A stretch of 5,719 nt of DNA from Clostridia bacterium (GTDB lineage Bacteria; Bacillota; Clostridia; Oscillospirales; CAG-272): positions 1-5,719 of the forward strand of contig JAFQAM010000370.1 in assembly GCA_017416885.1 (NCBI GenBank). Reading direction: 5' to 3'. Positions 1-5,013 of this stretch are shown here, piece after piece. Numbering within the stretch: the first letter of the stretch is position 1; each line of letters begins with the position of its first letter. Position numbers and translations under genes: made by a program. A model generated the notes under the pieces. That model was not told where the DNA came from and did no database searches. It saw nothing but the letters and a program-made list of their open reading frames with translations.

Positions 1-35
1 AAATAACGCCTTGGCTGATGCCAAGGCGTTATTTT
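1..35. terminator. Bidirectional intrinsic terminator hairpin, left copy of a 35-bp direct repeat
   Basis: Positions 1-15 pair perfectly with 20-34 around the 4-base loop TGAT (16-19), giving a 15-bp stem with a GC-rich core and A/T-rich ends, followed by a T-rich run. Because A-rich and T-rich flanks lie on both sides it can terminate from either strand. Here it directly follows the leftward RHH gene, whose stop codon (35-37) touches the repeat. All 35 bases are identical to 3151-3185. The true left boundary of the repeat cannot be seen because the window starts here. Confidence 0.85.
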
Positions 36-220
36 CATTCTATTTCGCAATGCTCTATTGCATAATCTAAAAGCAAATTAATTAGCTCATTTCTTGAACG
101 GTTTGTTTCCATTGAAAGCTTGTTCAATTTTTCGGTTGTTTCGTCAGTTATTCTTATGGAAAAGGTTTTATATCCGTCTTCGCCCTTAAGTCTTTTTTTA
201 ATCACTAATTTTTCTTCCAT
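35..220 (-). CDS. Small ribbon-helix-helix (Arc/CopG-like) DNA-binding regulator
   Basis: A 61-residue protein that by fold should bind DNA as a dimer. After a basic N-terminus (KKRLKG, residues 8-13), residues 18-24 (KTFSIRI) match the DNA-contacting beta strand, with alternating polar residues such as S21 and R23. Residues 26-39 form helix A, the N-R-S turn follows at 40-42, and residues 42-57 form helix B. This is the whole RHH unit with no extra domain. The start at 220 was chosen because AGAGGTGA (232-225) lies just upstream at good spacing; a longer frame from 253 has no such site and would place it inside the coding region. The gene is divergent from the methyltransferase operon and shares an 89-bp control region containing a palindrome over the operon's -10 box. 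I infer that it represses the R-M promoter and perhaps its own. No toxin gene is adjacent, so an antitoxin role is less likely. Confidence 0.82.
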   Translation of the reverse strand: MEEKLVIKKRLKGEDGYKTFSIRITDETTEKLNKLSMETNRSRNELINLLLDYAIEHCEIE

Positions 221-224
221 GTTA

Positions 225-232
225 TCACCTCT
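225..232 (-). promoter_or_regulatory. Ribosome binding site that sets the RHH start
   Basis: Read on the minus strand, AGAGGTGA lies four bases before the ATG at 220-218. It supports the 61-residue start over an in-frame upstream ATG at 253. Confidence 0.75.
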
Positions 233-238
233 ATACCA

Positions 239-244
239 ATTATA
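239..244 (-). promoter_or_regulatory. Possible -10 box for the RHH gene
   Basis: The minus strand reads TATAAT here. No good -35 box is found at 16-18 bp upstream (the region reads only A/T), and the predicted transcript start would fall almost on the ribosome binding site. It is a weak candidate; transcription could also start from within the palindrome further upstream. Confidence 0.3.
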
Positions 245-246
245 TA

Positions 247-276
247 TTGACATTTTGGATAAATATATGTTATAAT
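247..276 (+). promoter_or_regulatory. Consensus sigma-A/sigma-70 promoter of the R-M operon
   Basis: TTGACA at 247-252 and TATAAT at 271-276 are both perfect consensus boxes with an 18-bp spacer. A TG at 268-269 adds an extended -10 element. Transcription should start near 283, leaving a leader of about 27 bases before the ATG at 310. Such a strong promoter in front of restriction genes makes sense only if it is repressed, and the palindrome at 266-286 covers the -10 box. Confidence 0.85.
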
Positions 277-296
277 TTATAACATAAAATATAACA
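266..296. promoter_or_regulatory. Palindromic operator over the -10 box, plus an extra half-site
   Basis: TATGTTATAA (266-275) and TTATAACATA (277-286) are perfect inverted repeats around the single base 276. Three TATAACA half-sites result: 268-274 on the minus strand, and 278-284 and 290-296 on the plus strand, the last two exactly 12 bp apart. The array spans the -10 box and the expected transcript start, which is ideal for repression. RHH proteins usually bind short repeated half-sites, and the only regulator nearby is the divergent RHH gene, so it is the likely binder (inference). A pure AT palindrome could partly be chance in this composition, but perfect 10-bp arms at this location argue otherwise. 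Confidence 0.65.
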
Positions 297-301
297 GGAA
301 G
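296..301 (+). promoter_or_regulatory. Ribosome binding site of the first methyltransferase
   Basis: AGGAAG lies eight bases before the ATG at 310. This is the only gene of the three-gene operon with an ATG start. Confidence 0.6.
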
Positions 302-309
302 TATTTAAC

Positions 310-561
310 ATGAATTGTGTCTATTACAAGTCAGCTACAAGCATGTGCGAAGTCGCAGATAACAGCATTGATTTGATTATTACCTCACCGCCGTATTTTA
401 ATATAAAGGATTATTCAAAGGACGGATATCAGCTTGAACAGCACTCGGTAACAAACGCAAATGATTTGGGAGCATATGCAACCTTTAAAGAATACATAGA
501 TGCGCTTTTAATTGTTTGGAAGGAATGCGAAAGAGTTTTAAAGCCAATAGGAAAGCTTTGA
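310..561 (+). CDS. N-terminal part of the split methyltransferase (catalytic SPPY motif)
   Basis: If UGA acts as stop, this is an 83-residue product with the catalytic loop TSPPYF (25-30) and the helix leading to the strand KPIGKL, where it ends. It lacks the SAM-binding motif and the target recognition region, so it should be inactive alone. The start ATG has a good ribosome binding site (AGGAAG) and lies just downstream of the strong promoter. Confidence 0.6.
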   Translation: MNCVYYKSATSMCEVADNSIDLIITSPPYFNIKDYSKDGYQLEQHSVTNANDLGAYATFKEYIDALLIVWKECERVLKPIGKL

Positions 562-567
562 ATTAAA

Positions 568-1155
568 GTGCCTTTAATGCCTATGCTAAAGAAAAACTTA
601 AGCACTCATTATAACCGTGATATTTTTGATATTCAAAGTAGTATTCAAAACTCAATTTTAAGCGGAACAGGTTTGTTTTTATTAGATATTTACATATGGA
701 ATAGAACAAATTCTTCAAAAAAGCTGATGTTTGGAAGCTATCCCTATCCAAGAAATTTTTATGCTCAAAATACAACAGAATTTATAACGGTATATGTTAA
801 AGACGGAAAGCCTCAATATACACCTAAAAGCATTAAAGACAAAAGCGCATTATCACAAGAGGAGTGGCTGCTTTATACAAAGCAAATTTGGGACATTCCT
901 ATCCCAAACAAAAATGATTTAGCATTTGGAAAGCACTCCGCTATTATGCCTGAGGAAATACCATATAGGTGTATAAAGCTATATAGCTGTATTGATGATG
1001 TTATTTTAGATCCGTTTGCCGGAAGCGGCACCACACTAAGAGTAGCAAAGCAATTGGGACGCAATTATCTTGGATATGAGCTATACGAAAACTACAAGGA
1101 TATAATTGATAAAAAGCTTAATACGGTGAAAAGAGGTGAGCTTCTTGGAAATTAA
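568..1155 (+). CDS. C-terminal part of the split methyltransferase (target recognition and SAM-binding motif)
   Basis: It is in the same frame as the N-terminal part. GTG at 568 lies six bases after the UGA, with ATG codons at 577 and 583 as alternatives. AGGAAAG at 549-555 is 12 bases before the GTG, slightly far but usable, and the closeness to the upstream stop would allow translation to reinitiate. The product of up to 195 residues carries the central specificity region and DPFAGSGTT (1009-1035), but no catalytic PPY loop. Whether it is made separately is unknown. Two-part methyltransferases are known, but a break inside a core strand is less favourable than one in a loop. Confidence 0.55.
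   Translation: MPLMPMLKKNLSTHYNRDIFDIQSSIQNSILSGTGLFLLDIYIWNRTNSSKKLMFGSYPYPRNFYAQNTTEFITVYVKDGKPQYTPKSIKDKSALSQEEWLLYTKQIWDIPIPNKNDLAFGKHSAIMPEEIPYRCIKLYSCIDDVILDPFAGSGTTLRVAKQLGRNYLGYELYENYKDIIDKKLNTVKRGELLGN
1133..1139 (+). promoter_or_regulatory. Ribosome binding site favouring a TTG start for the second methyltransferase
   Basis: GAGGTGA sits five bases before TTG at 1145. The alternative GTG at 1136 lies inside this site and has no comparable site of its own, so TTG 1145 is the better start. Confidence 0.6.
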
Positions 1156-1924
1156 TAAAATTTATCACGCAGATGTTATGAGATTTTTAGAAGCTTTACA
1201 GGATAATAGTATTGATTTAGCAGTTGTCGATCCTCCGTACAATTTGAATAAAGGCGATTGGGACAGCTTTAAAACTGAGCAGGAATATTTCGATTTCACA
1301 TTTCAATGGTTAAGCTTATTAATAAAAAAGTTGAAAATTAATGGCTCTTTATATTTATTTAATACAGCATATAATTCTGCTATTATTCTTGATTTTTTAA
1401 AGGATAAGGATTTAATCTATAAAAATTGGATAACTTGGTATAAAAAGGACGGCTTTAGCGCAACAAAGAAAAAATATGTTAATACGCAAGAAACTATTCT
1501 TTTTTATACGCGTTCAAATAATCATATATTTAATTATGACGACATAAGGCTTCCCTATTCTTCAACGGATAGAATTGCACATGCTGTAAAAAAAGGAATA
1601 TTAAAGAATGGGAAACGCTGGTTTCCAAATCCGAACGGAAAGCTTTGTAATGATGTTTGGGAGATAACTTCCCAACGACACAAGGAAAAAGTAAACGGAA
1701 AGGTACAAACGCTTTCACATCCAACAGTTAAGCCCTATGAAATGATAGAAAGAATAATAAAGGCAAGCAGTAACGAGAATGATTTGGTTTTAGATTTGTT
1801 TAGTGGCTCGGGAATGACAAGTATAGTTTGCAAAAATCTAAACAGAAAATTCATAGGATGTGAATTAAACGAAGCTTATATTTTAAATTTAGAAGGGCTG
1901 GGATTTGAAATTGGTAGATTATAA
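1145..1924 (+). CDS. Beta-class DNA methyltransferase with DPPY motif (probable N6-adenine)
   Basis: A 259-residue protein if begun at TTG 1145 (262 if begun at GTG 1136). DPPYN (D29-Y32) is the catalytic motif IV typical of adenine-N6 enzymes. The middle carries W/K-rich candidate target-recognition sequence and NDVWEI, then SHPTVKP before motif I DLFSGSGMTS (from D217) and FIGCELNEAYI. The HPTVKP and motif I order is standard for this class (PF01555-like, by recognition). All motifs are intact. The start overlaps the end of the preceding methyltransferase by 11 bases and the end overlaps the nuclease gene by 20, so translation is coupled. With the first methyltransferase it would modify the two strands of an asymmetric target; alone it could leave half of the newly replicated sites unprotected. 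Confidence 0.9.
   Translation: MEINKIYHADVMRFLEALQDNSIDLAVVDPPYNLNKGDWDSFKTEQEYFDFTFQWLSLLIKKLKINGSLYLFNTAYNSAIILDFLKDKDLIYKNWITWYKKDGFSATKKKYVNTQETILFYTRSNNHIFNYDDIRLPYSSTDRIAHAVKKGILKNGKRWFPNPNGKLCNDVWEITSQRHKEKVNGKVQTLSHPTVKPYEMIERIIKASSNENDLVLDLFSGSGMTSIVCKNLNRKFIGCELNEAYILNLEGLGFEIGRL
1891..1897 (+). promoter_or_regulatory. Ribosome binding site of the restriction gene
   Basis: AGAAGGG ends seven bases before TTG at 1905, inside the end of the second methyltransferase gene. It supports TTG 1905 as the nuclease start. Confidence 0.6.
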
Positions 1925-3149
1925 ATACTTATTGCAGATTGAACAGGTTTCAAAAAATAACAGATTTATAGATTACATAATTGACAGAGTAAGCTCCAAC
2001 GATTACAGAGGATTTCAATGCTCTCAACATAATAGATTAACCTTTGAATATTTTTCGACTTTAGTAAAAATAATTTATAAAATCGCAAAGGACTCTGTTT
2101 TTGATATACATGTTGGTGACGACAACGGAATTCTGCAATCAAATGCATATACATATTATGAAATAGTAGATGAAATCAAATTGGCGATTGGAAAGGGTAC
2201 TATAAATTCCGTTAAGAAAAATACCTTTCCCGATATTGCGCGAATGGGCTTTTTAAACCGATATGATAAATACGGAAACAAAATTGATGAAGGCGCAGGG
2301 CGCTGTGGCGTTTATAGTGTCGGTCTGTCAAAATTAGGAATAAAATTTGCTATTTCTAATACCTTTGAGCAAATAAAATTATTTACAGAAGGAATTGATA
2401 TTTTAACAAAAAATACAGCTTCTGAGCTTGTAGAGCTGCTCTATCTAAATGATTATGGCATAGACTATATTGATATTATAGAATATATGTATATTCTATC
2501 AGATGACAGACAGCATATAACTACGAATGACAAGCTACTTCTTTTGCTTGAATATAGAAGATTATCCGCTTTAGAAAAAGAACAAATCACTCGCGCTTTG
2601 CAAAGCTTTTGCAATCCAAGCAATCGAAAATTTTTAGACAATAAAACGCCTTTGCGCGATTATAGCAATTGGAAAAATGAAAGTCAACAAATTTTTGGTT
2701 TACTTGCTAATTCTACATTTTTTAAGGTTGAAAATAATAAGCTTATTTTAAACACGGGAAATTACGGAATTTTTGATGATCAAGCGCAAAGAGGTCAAAA
2801 AGCAAAAGCGGATTATTTCAAGCAACACGGTGTAAAAAAATGTATTGGTTATGACTTGCATCACATCATCCCTTTTTCAAGAGCAGAAAACAAAAAAGAC
2901 GCAACTTATATTGATAATTTCAAAAATTTGATTTATTTGAAGGATGAAAAGCATTCAGAATTTACTATATCAGGCAGTAAAAATGTTATTTTAAAATACA
3001 CTACACAAAATCCAACACTGCTATTTATGAATTTTGATGATAACTTTATAATGGTTGATATAAATACTGATGCACTTTTTTCAAAAGATTTGCTCCCTTC
3101 CGTTAAGGAATATAATGAGTTTTTAATTAAAAAGTTTTACTTAAAATAA
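1905..3149 (+). CDS. HNH-family restriction endonuclease, Type IIS-like (MboII/HpyAII-type candidate)
   Basis: A 414-residue protein. The clear signature is at the C-terminal end: DLHHIIPF (H319, H320), then KNLIYLKDEKH with N341 and H350, the H-N-H beta-beta-alpha-metal catalytic set. The N-terminal 300 residues show no motif I can name; stretches such as HNRLTFEYF and FPDIARMGFLNRY may form the DNA-recognition part. Position after two beta-class methyltransferases identifies it as the restriction subunit. Length and gene set resemble R.MboII/R.HpyAII, which recognise GAAGA, but that assignment is from memory and specificity is unproven. It starts at TTG within the previous gene, which should lower its output relative to the methyltransferases. 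The frame is intact, with no sign of decay. It ends one base before the right hairpin. Confidence 0.82.
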   Translation: MKLVDYKYLLQIEQVSKNNRFIDYIIDRVSSNDYRGFQCSQHNRLTFEYFSTLVKIIYKIAKDSVFDIHVGDDNGILQSNAYTYYEIVDEIKLAIGKGTINSVKKNTFPDIARMGFLNRYDKYGNKIDEGAGRCGVYSVGLSKLGIKFAISNTFEQIKLFTEGIDILTKNTASELVELLYLNDYGIDYIDIIEYMYILSDDRQHITTNDKLLLLLEYRRLSALEKEQITRALQSFCNPSNRKFLDNKTPLRDYSNWKNESQQIFGLLANSTFFKVENNKLILNTGNYGIFDDQAQRGQKAKADYFKQHGVKKCIGYDLHHIIPFSRAENKKDATYIDNFKNLIYLKDEKHSEFTISGSKNVILKYTTQNPTLLFMNFDDNFIMVDINTDALFSKDLLPSVKEYNEFLIKKFYLK

Positions 3150-3150
3150 T

Positions 3151-3185
3151 AAATAACGCCTTGGCTGATGCCAAGGCGTTATTTT
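3151..3185. terminator. Bidirectional intrinsic terminator hairpin, right copy of the 35-bp direct repeat
   Basis: 3151-3165 pairs with 3170-3184 (15 bp, loop TGAT). It lies one base after the nuclease stop codon, and its last bases form part of the ABC gene stop codon (3186-3184 on the minus strand). It therefore serves two converging transcription units. It is identical to 1-35 over all 35 bases; the next base differs (C at 36, A at 3186). Confidence 0.9.
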
Positions 3186-5013
3186 ATTGGGAGTCGGTTT
3201 TATATTTTGAGGCTTGGAGATTGAACATTGAGGCATATTTGCCGTTCAGGCGAATCAGGTCGTCGTGGCTGCCGTTTTCTATGATTTTGCCGTTTTCAAG
3301 CATATAAATCATATCCACATGGCGTGTGGTAGAAAGACGGTGCGTGATAAAGACAACTGTTTTTCCCCTTGCGTTTTTATCAATGCCCAAATTCAAATTA
3401 TATTCTGCGATTGGATCAAGAGCGCTTGATGGCTCATCCATTACGATAAGCTCGTTATTGTGCGCAAATACTCTTGCTATGGCAATCTTCTGGCTTTCGC
3501 CTCCCGATAGCTCTGTGCCCTCTTTATAAAATTCCTTTGTAAGCTCCGTATCTATTCCATTCGGTAATGCTTCAAGCTTTTCATCAAAGGTGCTATCCTT
3601 TAATGCATCAAGCACTGTTTGCTCTTTTTCGGGAGTGTAAATATCTGCAAGCACATTTTCCGCAACGGTGGCAGCAAACACCTTATAGTCCTGGAATACT
3701 GCTCCGATTTTTTCGCGAAGCATATCAAGTCTGTATTCCTTAATATTTACTCCGTTTATTAAGATTTCGCCCTCTGTTACATCATAAAGTCGCATCATAA
3801 GCTTTGTTATGGTGGTTTTTCCTGCTCCGTTATAGCCAACTAATGCAATTCTGTCGCCTTTATTGATTTTAAAGCTTACATCCTTTAAAGCATAGACGGT
3901 TTTTGCTTCATCATCCTTTGCGTTTTCTTCCTTAACCTGATATGCGAAGGTCACATTTTTAAATTCAATAGATTCAAATGTATTAAGCTCCTTATCGCCC
4001 GAAATAATTTTGCTTTCGGTTTCAAGGAATTTTCTGACCTTATCGGCAAAAACGGATTGCTTATTGATTTGAGCAAATCTCCATTGAAGCTCAGAAAACA
4101 TACTGCGCATTTTGTTGGCTGAAATTATTGCTATTGCAAAGCCGCCTATAAGTATTTCGCCTGTAACCATTAAATGATATGACATAAACAGAATGATAAA
4201 TAAATTCTCTGCTACATGAAGAATCGTGCCGATAATATTAAGAAGCAAAAATTCCTTTTGCTGCTTTATTGTAAGTCTGCGCTTTTCAAGATAATTCTTT
4301 TCAAGCTCGCTTTTCATATTCTCGTCAATTCTTGTTAAGCGGATTTCCTTGGCATAGTCGGCAAGTGAGAAAAATCTGCTGATATACCAATCCTTGCCCC
4401 ATATTTTAGAGAACAATTTTTCGTATTTATACCAAATGCCGTTTTCTATAATGCGAATTACCATTGTTAGAATTGAAAAGCCAAGAATTACAACCGCTAC
4501 GATTGGATCAATATTTATAACAACACTGAAAACAGATACAGATGCAACTAAGCATCTTATAATTTCCGCAACGGTATCAACTGTATTCATAATGCTTTTA
4601 TCACAGGTTTGCATTGAATAAACATAGTCGTTATAAAATTCAGGGCTATCATAGGATGAGAGGTCAATTTCCGAAGCTTTTATGAAAAATCTTTTATGTA
4701 AATCTCTTATAAAGCGAAGCTTGTGCTTTGGATTATACTGCTTCCAATGATATGAATAGAATAATTGATATACTGCAAAATATATTGCCATTATACCGAT
4801 TTTCCAAAGGATCTCCTTAAAGTCCTCGTTTCTGTCAAGGGCGTTAAGGATTTCGCTTGTTAAAAATACTGTAATACCGTGGTTAAGTCCCGTTATAAAG
4901 CCCATAACAAGACGCATTATACAAAGTCCCGGTGCTGATTTGAAGGCGGTTTTTAAAATAAATTTATTATTTTTCAAGGATTGCTTAAATGTTACTTTTT
5001 CGTTATTATTCAT
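3184..5013 (-). CDS. ABC exporter half-transporter (membrane domain fused to ATPase domain)
   Basis: A full 609-residue half-transporter acting in the cytoplasmic membrane. Hydrophobic segments lie near residues 28-55, 68-88, 150-190 and 257-300, the last two each long enough for a pair of helices, which fits the six-helix exporter fold. The ATPase domain follows: Walker A GYNGAGKTT (393-401), Q-loop Q441, signature LSGGE (502-506), Walker B MDEPSSALDP with catalytic E527, and H-loop H558. All catalytic residues are present; the signature ends in E rather than Q. An acidic/basic insert (about 360-371, KEENAKDDEAK) sits before the conserved ALKDVSF. The start overlaps the upstream ABC gene by eight bases and has AAAGGAGA (5027-5020) before it, so the pair is coupled and probably forms a heterodimer. 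The substrate cannot be told from sequence. Confidence 0.93.
   Translation of the reverse strand: MNNNEKVTFKQSLKNNKFILKTAFKSAPGLCIMRLVMGFITGLNHGITVFLTSEILNALDRNEDFKEILWKIGIMAIYFAVYQLFYSYHWKQYNPKHKLRFIRDLHKRFFIKASEIDLSSYDSPEFYNDYVYSMQTCDKSIMNTVDTVAEIIRCLVASVSVFSVVINIDPIVAVVILGFSILTMVIRIIENGIWYKYEKLFSKIWGKDWYISRFFSLADYAKEIRLTRIDENMKSELEKNYLEKRRLTIKQQKEFLLLNIIGTILHVAENLFIILFMSYHLMVTGEILIGGFAIAIISANKMRSMFSELQWRFAQINKQSVFADKVRKFLETESKIISGDKELNTFESIEFKNVTFAYQVKEENAKDDEAKTVYALKDVSFKINKGDRIALVGYNGAGKTTITKLMMRLYDVTEGEILINGVNIKEYRLDMLREKIGAVFQDYKVFAATVAENVLADIYTPEKEQTVLDALKDSTFDEKLEALPNGIDTELTKEFYKEGTELSGGESQKIAIARVFAHNNELIVMDEPSSALDPIAEYNLNLGIDKNARGKTVVFITHRLSTTRHVDMIYMLENGKIIENGSHDDLIRLNGKYASMFNLQASKYKTDSQ

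Larger units (their letters stand above)
310..1155 (+). pseudogene. Beta-class DNA methyltransferase (N4-cytosine/N6-adenine type) interrupted by one in-frame UGA
   Basis: Reading through the UGA at 559-561, one frame gives a full-length 281-residue methyltransferase. Motif IV is TSPPYF (S26-Y29, the catalytic SPPY loop). The middle region holds the family-like stretch FGSYPYPRNFYAQNT. The SAM-binding motif I is DPFAGSGTT (D234-T242), followed by GRNYLGYEL. The order IV, target recognition, I defines the beta class; SPPY is commoner in N4-cytosine enzymes but does not settle the base. Codon 84 is UGA, inside the predicted core strand after VLKPIGKL. From memory, relatives have a small hydrophobic residue or Cys here; Trp (UGG) is also one change away. 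There is no other stop or frameshift, so the lesion is recent, a sequencing error, or a recoded codon. As the first operon gene, it would protect one strand of an asymmetric site. The mobility and specificity are unknown from sequence alone. Confidence 0.8.
1..3185. mobile_element. Putative R-M cassette bounded by identical 35-bp hairpin repeats
   Basis: The regulator, both methyltransferases and the nuclease lie exactly between two identical 35-bp repeats, with only one base between the nuclease stop codon and the right repeat. One repeat plus the genes makes a 3,150-bp unit. The right repeat abuts the stop codon of the ABC gene and looks like that operon's own terminator, so the left copy is most simply a duplicate made when the unit inserted. 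The unit also looks more AT-rich: one sampled 60-base line (2041-2100) has 15 G/C, and one from the ABC gene (3541-3600) has 24. No transposase or integrase is present, so mobility is inferred from structure. The repeat could instead be a hairpin that is common across the genome. Confidence 0.45.

Noticed and set aside
35..253. RHH gene as the antitoxin of a toxin-antitoxin pair
   Set aside because: No toxin-like gene is adjacent; its neighbour is a methyltransferase operon with an operator on the promoter. A toxin beyond position 1 is blocked by the terminator.
581..775. Leftward open frame opposite the first methyltransferase
   Set aside because: Lies wholly within a convincing gene on the other strand, with no domain or plausible ribosome binding site.
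310..1155. Alternative genetic code in which UGA means Trp
   Set aside because: All other genes here use TGG for Trp and contain no in-frame TGA, and the RHH gene ends with TGA.
2834..2840. A7 runs in the nuclease gene (2834-2840), the second methyltransferase (1588-1594) and, as T7, the RHH gene (193-199) as phase-variation switches
   Set aside because: Seven-base A runs are expected by chance in such AT-rich coding sequence and all frames are currently intact.
3326..3529. Rightward open frame opposite the ABC ATPase domain
   Set aside because: It is the complement of Walker B, H-loop and signature coding sequence; a shadow frame.
4394..4621. Rightward open frame opposite the ABC membrane domain
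   Set aside because: Antisense of an intact gene with no independent support.
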